Assembly: GCF_051175565.1 (NCBI RefSeq)
Contig: NZ_CP195105.1
Coordinates: 124,001-188,000 of the forward strand
DNA: 64,000 nt
From: Daejeonia sp002484105
Lineage (GTDB): Bacteria; Bacteroidota; Bacteroidia; Flavobacteriales; Weeksellaceae
Direction: 5' to 3'
Below the pieces are notes generated by a model, which saw nothing but the letters and a program-made list of their open reading frames with translations, did no database searches and had not been told where the DNA came from. A program made the position numbers and the translations under genes. This document shows positions 1-6,955 of the stretch, piece after piece. Each line of letters starts with the position of its first letter. Positions within the stretch are counted from its first letter, which is position 1.

Positions 1-2
1 GC

Positions 3-146
3 ATACAGGACGACAACAACGGGAAAGTCTACACCCGCTCCGGCACCAATACCTTCATGACCAAAGACGGTGGCAAAACATGGAGATTGCAGAATATGGT
101 AAATTCTGCAGGATTTGTAGACCATATTGACATTATCAGAAAATAA
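3..146 (+). CDS. C-terminal end of an Asp-box/BNR-repeat protein (partial)
   Basis: An open frame enters from the left edge and stops at 144-146, giving 47 residues. It contains TKDGGKTW, the Asp-box signature (S/T-x-D-x-G-x-T-W) found in sialidase-type beta-propellers, Ycf48-like proteins and many secreted glycosidases. The stretch ends HIDIIRK with no sign of a sorting domain. The start lies outside the window, so substrate and localisation cannot be judged. Only the presence of a propeller-type repeat is supported. Confidence 0.6.
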   Translation: MQDDNNGKVYTRSGTNTFMTKDGGKTWRLQNMVNSAGFVDHIDIIRK

Positions 147-249
147 GCCCTGTATTCCGGAGAATATTGATATCTTATTAAAACTATTCATCTCGGATTT
201 TCCAGAGATAATTCTTACATTTGAAGGAGAACCTTTACACTGAAATACG

Positions 250-1032
250 ATGCTGAATTTTGAAGTTTCCGGCAACGGAAGAGAACCCCTTGTACTGCTA
301 CACGGTTTCATGGAAAACCTTTCTGTGTGGGACGATATGGAAAAAACACTGAGCAGGGATTTCATACTGGTGAAGATTGACCTTCCCGGCCACGGACATT
401 CTGATCTTCTCGCCAAGGTGCAAACCATGGAGATGATGGCAGAAGAAGTGAAAAAAGTAACGGATGATCTGGATTTTGAGCATTTTCACCTGCTCGGCCA
501 TTCAATGGGCGGGTATATCAGTCTGGCTTTTGCAGAAAAATATCCCGAAAAATTAAAAACCCTCACCTTGTTTTTTTCGACTTCACTACCAGATTCTGAA
601 GAGAAAAAAGCCCTCCGAAAACGCAGTACAGAAATTATAGACAAAGATTTCAGTCTTTTTATAAGCAGCAGTATCCCCGGACTTTTCAATGAGAACGAGA
701 AGGATATCCTGGAAGGGAAAATAAAGCTGGCAAAAAAAACGGCACTCTCCACCGATCCTGAAGGAGCCAAAGCTTCCCAACTCGGGATGGCAGAAAGACC
801 AGACCGCACTTTTGTTCTCGATAATTTCGGAGGAAAAATTCTTGTGCTTACCGGTCGCCATGACAATGCTGTAAAAGCAGAAACCCTCCTGAAACATCTT
901 CCAGACCGCTCCAACATCAAGGCATATATGCTGGAATGTGGACATAACGGGCACTGGGAACGTCCGGAGATATGCGCTGCAATCCTCAACCAGGAACTCT
1001 TGCACGACTTGCCGAAAAATCTGGTATTCTGA
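250..1032 (+). CDS. alpha/beta-hydrolase fold protein
   Basis: A 260-residue single-domain hydrolase. The oxyanion-loop HGF is at residues 18-20, the nucleophile elbow GHSMGG gives Ser85, and CGHNGHWERPE near the C-terminus supplies the catalytic His. There is no signal peptide, so it is expected in the cytoplasm. The size and order match the esterase/MenH-like branch, but the substrate cannot be read from sequence. An AAGGAGAA run about 20 bp before the ATG is an unusually good purine tract for this genome. The patatin-like gene starts 9 bp after its stop, suggesting a two-gene lipid or ester hydrolase operon. Confidence 0.85.
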   Translation: MLNFEVSGNGREPLVLLHGFMENLSVWDDMEKTLSRDFILVKIDLPGHGHSDLLAKVQTMEMMAEEVKKVTDDLDFEHFHLLGHSMGGYISLAFAEKYPEKLKTLTLFFSTSLPDSEEKKALRKRSTEIIDKDFSLFISSSIPGLFNENEKDILEGKIKLAKKTALSTDPEGAKASQLGMAERPDRTFVLDNFGGKILVLTGRHDNAVKAETLLKHLPDRSNIKAYMLECGHNGHWERPEICAAILNQELLHDLPKNLVF

Positions 1033-1041
1033 ATCTGATGT

Positions 1042-1845
1042 ATGGAGTTTTTCTCATTTTTAACAAAAAAGAAAAAAACCGGCCTCACCCTTTCTGGCGG
1101 AGGAATGCGCGGTGTAGCCCATATTGCCGTGCTGCGTGCGCTGGAAGAATACGGACTGAAACCTGATCTTATCTCCGGTACGAGTGCCGGAGCCATCATT
1201 GGTGCGTTTTATTCTCTTGGAAAAACACCTGCCGAAATGCTCGATATCGTGCAGTCCAATACCTTTTTTGCACGCTCTGCCTTCAGATTTTCCCGAAACG
1301 GAATTTTTAATCCTGAATTTCTGACCCGAATATTCCGTCAATATTTCCCGGAAGACAACTTCAGTGTGCTGAAAATCCCCTTCTATGCCGCAACTACCGA
1401 ACTTACGCAAGGCAGGATTGAGTATTTCTCGGAAGGCAAACTTTTTGATGTGCTGCTCGCCTCCTCCAGTGTTCCCTTCGTCTTCCCTCCTGTAATTATG
1501 AACGGAAAATTTTATGTTGACGGCGGTGTTCTGAACAATCTCCCAACAGAAGTGATACAGGACAAATGCGATTTTCTGATTGGCTCTCATGTAAATGCAA
1601 TGGGCCACGAAGACCTCGATAAGATGAATCTGAGTACTGAATTTGACCGTATCCTGCATCTGGCCATATCAAGTTCGGTATATTCCAAATCCACGACTTG
1701 CGATCTGTTCATCAACCCACCCGAAATGCTCCATTACAGCCTTTTCCGAAAAGACAAACTGAGCACCATGCTGGAACAGACATACCAGTACACGATAGAA
1801 AAACTGGAGGAACACGGTTTCCGAAAACCGAAAACGAAAAGATGA
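1042..1845 (+). CDS. patatin-like phospholipase (RssA/YlbK type)
   Basis: 267 residues with the full patatin signature: glycine-rich oxyanion loop SGGGMRG (18-24), nucleophile motif GTSAG with Ser48, and the DGG dyad motif with Asp160. No signal peptide or beta-barrel extension is present, so this is the short cytosolic RssA-like form rather than the T5D autotransporter PlpD form. Family members are Ser-Asp dyad acyl hydrolases acting on phospholipids or lysophospholipids; the actual substrate is unknown. It directly follows the alpha/beta hydrolase and converges on the nickel permease gene. Confidence 0.88.
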   Translation: MEFFSFLTKKKKTGLTLSGGGMRGVAHIAVLRALEEYGLKPDLISGTSAGAIIGAFYSLGKTPAEMLDIVQSNTFFARSAFRFSRNGIFNPEFLTRIFRQYFPEDNFSVLKIPFYAATTELTQGRIEYFSEGKLFDVLLASSSVPFVFPPVIMNGKFYVDGGVLNNLPTEVIQDKCDFLIGSHVNAMGHEDLDKMNLSTEFDRILHLAISSSVYSKSTTCDLFINPPEMLHYSLFRKDKLSTMLEQTYQYTIEKLEEHGFRKPKTKR

Positions 1846-1859
1846 TCTCTAATTTTTTT

Positions 1860-2474
1860 TCATATCCAGCCCATATTTTCAGCCACGACTTTGGCTCCAT
1901 ATCCAATGCAGAGCAAAGACGAAATCACAACAAGAATCGCCTGAAACTTTTTTGATTTCAGGAAGACTTTGGTATAAGGAAGACTGAACAACCATGCTGC
2001 AAGAAACATCCCAAGAACAGAACCCACGCCGAAAATCAGAATATAGAGAAGTCCCTCCAAGGGCGTTTTCATCCGGGCAATTACCATCACCACCAATGCG
2101 CCACTGCCTGCCAAACCATGAATGAAACCGACACCAAAAGCGGCCCGGTGTGCATGATGCGTATGTGCGGGAGTATCGTGCAGGCGGGGACGGTAAAGTT
2201 TCAGCAGACGCCAAATCCCGAGAATAATCAGCATCAGCCCTACTCCGGCTTCAAAATTCCGGAAAACATTCTCACCGATATTCACTTTAAAGACAATCAT
2301 GACAATTCCTACAAAAAACAGCGTCGATGTATGCCCTATTCCCCAAAATATCCCGTCTTTAAGAGACTGTTTCAGATTATTACGCTCTGTAACAAGAGTA
2401 TTGACGGCCACAAGATGATCTGCCTCAAAGGCATGTTCAAGTCCGGCATACAGGGTAAGAAAAAATTTAATCAT
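1860..2474 (-). CDS. inner-membrane nickel permease (NiCoT/UreH-like, HX4DH motif)
   Basis: A polytopic membrane protein of 204 residues. The first helix carries HAFEADH (His14, Asp19, His20), the HX4DH signature of NiCoT nickel/cobalt permeases. Further motifs are GHTST, a His-rich loop (HTHHAH) and GFIHGLAGSGAL. The frame remains open upstream into hypD, but the ATG at 2474 begins exactly at the first hydrophobic helix and lies 10 bp after the hypD stop, so it is the likely start. Bacterial annotations often call such proteins UreH-like. As the last gene of the hydrogenase arm it most likely moves Ni2+ from periplasm to cytoplasm; cobalt cannot be excluded. Confidence 0.8.
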   Translation of the reverse strand: MIKFFLTLYAGLEHAFEADHLVAVNTLVTERNNLKQSLKDGIFWGIGHTSTLFFVGIVMIVFKVNIGENVFRNFEAGVGLMLIILGIWRLLKLYRPRLHDTPAHTHHAHRAAFGVGFIHGLAGSGALVVMVIARMKTPLEGLLYILIFGVGSVLGMFLAAWLFSLPYTKVFLKSKKFQAILVVISSLLCIGYGAKVVAENMGWI

Positions 2475-2484
2475 AGGGTAATTT

Positions 2485-3564
2485 TTATCTTGAATAGTGA
2501 TAATAAGCCGCGCAGGCACCTTCTGACGAAACCATCGGAGCGCCGAGCGGGTGGGCGGGGTTACACATCTTGCCAAACTGCGGGCAGTCGAAAGGTTTTT
2601 TCTGTCCCCGCAAAATTTCTCCGGCCATACATTCTGTTTTTACTGTTTGGTTATCCGAAGTAATGTCAAACTTCCGGGAAGCATCAAATTCCTGATATTC
2701 TGGTTTCATCACAAGGCCACTATGTGGTATTTTTCCCATCCCGCGCCATTCCTGGTCACCTACTTCAAAGAGCTCATCCACTACTTTTTTCGCGGGAATA
2801 TTGCCTTCCTCCTTTACCAATCTTTCGTAGCAGTTTTCCACGCGGTATTCGCCATTTTCCAGCTGAAGAACGGCATGATAAATGGCGCGAAGCAGGTCTG
2901 CAGGTTCAAAACCCGCCACAACAACCGGAATTTTATACTTTTCTGCAATCGGATAATATTCCGAAAGTCCCATGATGGTACAGACATGTCCGGCTCCGAG
3001 AAATGCATGGATACTGCAAAACTCGTCATCCAGAATAGCCTCCATTGCGGGCGGAACCAGCACATGCGAAACAAGAATGGAAAAATTTTTCAGCCCCAGT
3101 TTTTGGGCATGCACCACACTCAGTGCATTGCTGGGAGCAGTGGTCTCGAAACCCACGGCAAAGAATACCACTTCGCGATCAGGATTCTGTTCTGCAATTT
3201 TCACGGCTTCCAGCGGAGAATAGAGAATTCTGAGATCTCCGCCTTCCGCTTTGGCCTGTAGAAGAGATTTGCGGCTTCCCGGCACGCGTACCATATCTCC
3301 GAAAGAACAAAGTACAACCCCTTTTTCCATCAAAGAAACCGCCTTATCGATAAGCGAAACAGGGGTAACACAAACCGGACATCCCGGCCCGTGAATCATA
3401 CGGATATTTTTCGGAAGCAGTTCCAGCAAACCGTTTTTGACGAGTGAGTGTGTCTGCCCGCCACATATTTCCATGATGTTCCAGGGTTGGGTGACGGCTT
3501 TTTCAATTTCCTGAAGGTAAAATTTTACCAGTTCCGGATTTCTGTATTCACTAAGAAATTTCAT
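2485..3564 (-). CDS. hypD: hydrogenase maturation protein HypD
   Basis: HypD is the [4Fe-4S] scaffold on which, with HypC, the Fe(CN)2CO unit of [NiFe]-hydrogenase is assembled. The 359-residue length is normal. Signature motifs are ICGGQTH with Cys34, GPGCPVC with Cys62 and Cys65, and the C-terminal cysteine cluster FDCPQFGKMCNPAHPLG. In many genomes hypD sits beside hypC and hypE. Here it is in the opposite arm, between the TonB-dependent receptor and the nickel permease. Confidence 0.97.
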   Translation of the reverse strand: MKFLSEYRNPELVKFYLQEIEKAVTQPWNIMEICGGQTHSLVKNGLLELLPKNIRMIHGPGCPVCVTPVSLIDKAVSLMEKGVVLCSFGDMVRVPGSRKSLLQAKAEGGDLRILYSPLEAVKIAEQNPDREVVFFAVGFETTAPSNALSVVHAQKLGLKNFSILVSHVLVPPAMEAILDDEFCSIHAFLGAGHVCTIMGLSEYYPIAEKYKIPVVVAGFEPADLLRAIYHAVLQLENGEYRVENCYERLVKEEGNIPAKKVVDELFEVGDQEWRGMGKIPHSGLVMKPEYQEFDASRKFDITSDNQTVKTECMAGEILRGQKKPFDCPQFGKMCNPAHPLGAPMVSSEGACAAYYHYSR

Positions 3565-3618
3565 TTTTATATATCATTTTCAGCCAGCTGAATTTCTGCA
3601 AAGTTATGATTTCTGCAT

Positions 3619-5862
3619 TCAGAAGAAATATGTAAATCCAGCTTTCAGACTGAATGGAGTACCCGGTGTAAAATGGATTTCAGAAACCGGCTCTGATTCG
3701 TTATACAGCCTCGATTCTGTATCAAACTGGGTTTCTTTCCATCGGACATTGAAAAGATTCTGCACCGAAATACCCACTTCCCATTTCGGACGGGTATAGT
3801 TCAGGACGGCATCCAGGATGGTATATCCTTTTGCAGTAACCGAATAATCTTCATTCGCCGGACGATCTCCCATAAAACGGTAGCGCAGACTTCCGTTCAG
3901 ACCGGATTCTTTTTTATAGGTCAGCCCACCTGTACTGACTATTTTCGGAGCAAGCGGGATATAACTTTCATTTTTAGGTGTATCCAGTGCTTTTGGCTTT
4001 GCAAGGCTCAGATTAAAGTCGGCAAAAAGATTGTCCAGAACCTCATATCGGGCCGTAACATCCATCCCCAGCCTTCTGGTTTTTCCGCTTTCTTCCACCA
4101 CTGCTTCGTCGCCAACATAGACAAACTCCTGATCAAGCCAAAGGTACCATACTGCAGTCTGCAGCAAAAGTTTTCTTCCGATTTTGAAGATACCTCCCAA
4201 ATCGGTTCCCCATGCAGGAGGCAATACCTTTTTACCGTTTTGCAACACAGCCACACGGGTATCATTGCTATGGAATCCCTTTCCGGAATAGAGATACAAC
4301 TGTGTATTGCCGTTTAACCGGTAGTTAAAATTCAGTTTCGGACTGAGAACAGAAGATTCGGAACTCAGATTTTCGGCCATTATTTTATCTTCGTAGCGGT
4401 TTCTGAAATAATCAAAGCGCAATGCCGGGGTGACATCCAACTTCGGCAACAAAGAAAATTTCTGTATCCAGAAAAATCCGGCATTGGTTTCCCCAACGTT
4501 TCCGTATTTGTAGCGTTCCAGAATTTCGGTACGTTTCCTGGTATGGGAAAGTTCGAGATCATTGACCTCATCATGCCGAATCTGAAATCCGGCAAAAGTT
4601 TCTGTTTTCAGTGTTCCGAGGCTGTAGCTTTTTTCATAAGAGGAATTCAGTCCGTAGAGATTACGGTTTTCAGCCTGACGGATCTGGTCTCCATTTACCG
4701 GATCATTCAGAAAAAATGTAAAATCAGAATACAGTTTGAAGCGATATCTGCTGTAATAGAGCTGATTGCTGATTTTTGCCCCATTATCCAGATATGTTTT
4801 CAGGCTGAGGTTAATATTGTATCTTGACGTTTTGCCACCTTCATCCGGATCGACAGATCCAAACCAGCCAATCATTCCGCTTTCTACGGCTCGGTCGGGA
4901 ATCTGTCCCGAAGCATTCCATCTGCTTGACAATGCTGAAGCCGAAGCTGTCAGGATATTTTTTTCATTCAGTCTGCGGTAGTATTTCAGAAGAAAATTCA
5001 GCCGGTTAAAATCCTGCGGATGATCAAAATATCCGTCGGTATAATACAATTCGGAACCAAGAATCAGACTCTCATTTTTCACTTCACCCTTATTTTTCAG
5101 AAGATTGAGCCCAAGAACACCACGATAGGTATTGAACTGTCCGGCTTCTGCTTTTATAAAATTCTTTTCAAGAAAGTCCCGGGTTTTGAACTCTACATAC
5201 CCGGCCGTTGTAAAATTTCCTTTATCTGCAAAATAAGGTCCTTTATTAAAACTTACTTTATCGACAAATTCCGGAATCAGGAAATGAAGATCTGCATATC
5301 CCTGTCCGTGTGCATGGCTCACCATATTGACCGGAATACCATCTGCCGTGATATTGACATCCGTGCCATGATCGACATCAAAACCACGGATAAAAAGCTG
5401 TTCTGCTTTGCCTCCACCCGCATGCTGACCGATAAAAAGCCCCGGAACAGAGCGTAGAATTTCCTGAGAATTACTGATGGGCCGCAGATGAATATCAAGG
5501 TCACTGATGGTTTGAAAAATACTGTTTCGGGAGTTGCCTTGCAATTGTACTTCTGCAATATTTACGGTTTTAGAAGCCAGAAAAATATAAGCAGCAGCAC
5601 CCTGATGCTGAAGCGCATCTATATGGAACGTCTGCTTTACAAAGCCAATACCCGAGACGTTCAGAACATTTCCCGTAAAACCGTCCAGACTGACATGTCC
5701 ATTCTCGTCCGAGACCACAGTAAATTTGCTCGCGCTATCAGATACGACTGCATTGGAAACAGGTTCGCCGGAATTTTCATTTATGATATAGATTTCATTT
5801 ACCGTCTGAGAATAAAACAAACTCCCACTCAGAATACCAAATAGCATATAAATTTTTTTCAT
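3619..5862 (-). CDS. TonB-dependent outer-membrane receptor, probable nickel uptake
   Basis: 747 residues: signal peptide (MKKIYMLFGILSGSLFYSQ), a carboxypeptidase-regulatory-like beta-sandwich at about 20-100, a plug around 110-220 with LFIRGFDVDHG, then a 22-strand-type barrel ending in aromatic KAGFTYFF. No SusD partner follows, which argues for a small-molecule or metal receptor rather than a glycan one. It lies directly after nikR in the hydrogenase operon and upstream of hypD and the permease. The inferred role is import of nickel or a nickel chelate across the outer membrane. A repeated GTGTTAC just upstream suggests its own NikR control. Cobalt or another chelate remains possible. Confidence 0.85.
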   Translation of the reverse strand: MKKIYMLFGILSGSLFYSQTVNEIYIINENSGEPVSNAVVSDSASKFTVVSDENGHVSLDGFTGNVLNVSGIGFVKQTFHIDALQHQGAAAYIFLASKTVNIAEVQLQGNSRNSIFQTISDLDIHLRPISNSQEILRSVPGLFIGQHAGGGKAEQLFIRGFDVDHGTDVNITADGIPVNMVSHAHGQGYADLHFLIPEFVDKVSFNKGPYFADKGNFTTAGYVEFKTRDFLEKNFIKAEAGQFNTYRGVLGLNLLKNKGEVKNESLILGSELYYTDGYFDHPQDFNRLNFLLKYYRRLNEKNILTASASALSSRWNASGQIPDRAVESGMIGWFGSVDPDEGGKTSRYNINLSLKTYLDNGAKISNQLYYSRYRFKLYSDFTFFLNDPVNGDQIRQAENRNLYGLNSSYEKSYSLGTLKTETFAGFQIRHDEVNDLELSHTRKRTEILERYKYGNVGETNAGFFWIQKFSLLPKLDVTPALRFDYFRNRYEDKIMAENLSSESSVLSPKLNFNYRLNGNTQLYLYSGKGFHSNDTRVAVLQNGKKVLPPAWGTDLGGIFKIGRKLLLQTAVWYLWLDQEFVYVGDEAVVEESGKTRRLGMDVTARYEVLDNLFADFNLSLAKPKALDTPKNESYIPLAPKIVSTGGLTYKKESGLNGSLRYRFMGDRPANEDYSVTAKGYTILDAVLNYTRPKWEVGISVQNLFNVRWKETQFDTESRLYNESEPVSEIHFTPGTPFSLKAGFTYFF

Positions 5863-5866
5863 GTTC

Positions 5867-5894
5867 GTGTTACTTTTCGCGTATTTTGTGTTAC
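5867..5894. promoter_or_regulatory. directly repeated GTGTTAC, candidate NikR site before the TonB receptor gene
   Basis: GTGTTAC occurs at 5867-5873 and again at 5888-5894, exactly 14 bp apart. The identity extends to ten bases (GTGTTACTTT), and the 21-bp period is two helical turns. The near copy ends 5 bp upstream of the receptor start codon, and the nikR stop is 20 bp from the far copy. I recall GTGTTAC-N13/14-GTAACAC as the NikR operator reported for Desulfovibrio. Half-site and spacing match that, but here the halves are direct rather than inverted. Confidence 0.5.
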
Positions 5895-5914
5895 TTTATG
5901 GTTAAAAAAAGACC

Positions 5915-6316
5915 TCATATTATTTTGCTTGTCACAATTTTCCCATGTACTATACCTTTCAGACTGATCATCTGATTGGCCATATCCAGCAGCCGGCCGG
6001 CTTTTCCCTTCACTGCAACAATCTCCAGACAGTTGTCATGATCCAGATGAAAATGCTGCGTTGCAAGAATTTCCTGGTAAAAGAAATGCTGAATATCAGC
6101 CATTTTTTCGCTGATATTACCTTTGTGATGGTCGTACAGCAGTACAATGGCACCGGAGACCATATCGTTAGACTGCCAGCCGTTCTCCACATTCCGGTTT
6201 TCAACAAGGTACCGGATGGCCTGAGAACGGTTTCTCAGTTTCTGGCGGATGACCATCTGGTCAAGAGATTTCAGAACCTCTTCATCGAGGCTTACGCCAA
6301 AACGTTTCTGTGCCAT
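5915..6316 (-). CDS. nikR: nickel-responsive regulator NikR
   Basis: 133 residues with an N-terminal ribbon-helix-helix DNA-binding domain (FGVSLDEEVLKSLDQMV) and a C-terminal ACT-like nickel-sensing domain. The four ligands of the E. coli high-affinity site are all present with correct spacing: His77, His88, His90 and Cys96 (TQHFHLDHDNC). The protein should therefore sense Ni2+ and repress nickel uptake genes when nickel is plentiful. It lies between the FKBP gene and the TonB-dependent receptor gene, consistent with control of the receptor and perhaps of its own operon. Confidence 0.96.
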   Translation of the reverse strand: MAQKRFGVSLDEEVLKSLDQMVIRQKLRNRSQAIRYLVENRNVENGWQSNDMVSGAIVLLYDHHKGNISEKMADIQHFFYQEILATQHFHLDHDNCLEIVAVKGKAGRLLDMANQMISLKGIVHGKIVTSKII

Positions 6317-6322
6317 ACAAAT

Positions 6323-6952
6323 CTATTTAACAATTCTGATCAGTTCGATAATAAAAATCAAAACCATATTGGGCTGAATCATGGGAGGATTGCCACCTTC
6401 CCCGTAAGCGAGGTCAGCGGGGACATATATCTTCCATCGCGAACCTTCAGGCATCATCATAAGTGCCGTTTGCCAACCGTCTATGGTATCGCTGACAAGG
6501 AACGTCTGTGGGCCGATATCTTTCGTTGAATCAAAGACCTGCTGATCCGTAAGATAGCCTTCATACTCTACTTCCACATCATCGTCAAGTTTCGGAACTT
6601 CTCCTGCACCTTCAAGAAGAATTTCGTACTGAAGACCATTGGGCAGCACTTTCACCTCAGGATGCTTCTGATTTTCTTCCAGAAATTTTCTGCCTGTTTC
6701 TGCATTTCTGAACTTCTGATCTTCTCTCAAAACCGCAATATAATTGTTGAAAATATCAATCGCTCTTTTAGGCTGAATTTTCGGATATTTTTTTTCAAAA
6801 ACCGACTTCATTCCTTCGGTAAAATCTTCATAGGAAACCTCTTCGAATCCAAGATCTTTAAGACTCATGGCCAAGACAAGTCCCGCCGAATATGATACTT
6901 TGTCTTTCTCTTCTGTTTTTCCGATATTTCCCAATAATTCTGACAAATCCAT
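6323..6952 (-). CDS. FKBP-type peptidyl-prolyl isomerase in the hydrogenase operon
   Basis: 209 residues: an N-terminal helical dimerisation-like segment (about 1-100, Mip/FkpA N-domain-like with SYSAGLVLAMSL) followed by one FKBP domain (about 105-209; YEGYLTD, VFDST, GSRWKIYVPADLAYG). No signal peptide or lipobox is visible, so it appears cytoplasmic although its relatives are usually exported. It is 3 bp from hypF and 6 bp from nikR. E. coli SlyD, another FKBP, helps HypB load nickel, so a role in hydrogenase maturation is an attractive inference. However, this protein lacks SlyD's His/Cys-rich tail and has a different architecture. Confidence 0.9.
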   Translation of the reverse strand: MDLSELLGNIGKTEEKDKVSYSAGLVLAMSLKDLGFEEVSYEDFTEGMKSVFEKKYPKIQPKRAIDIFNNYIAVLREDQKFRNAETGRKFLEENQKHPEVKVLPNGLQYEILLEGAGEVPKLDDDVEVEYEGYLTDQQVFDSTKDIGPQTFLVSDTIDGWQTALMMMPEGSRWKIYVPADLAYGEGGNPPMIQPNMVLIFIIELIRIVK

Positions 6953-6955
6953 AGT

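Noticed and set aside
6323..6952. Calling the FKBP protein SlyD
   Set aside because: It lacks the His/Cys-rich tail and has a Mip/FkpA-like N-terminal helical region, so only a functional analogy is possible.
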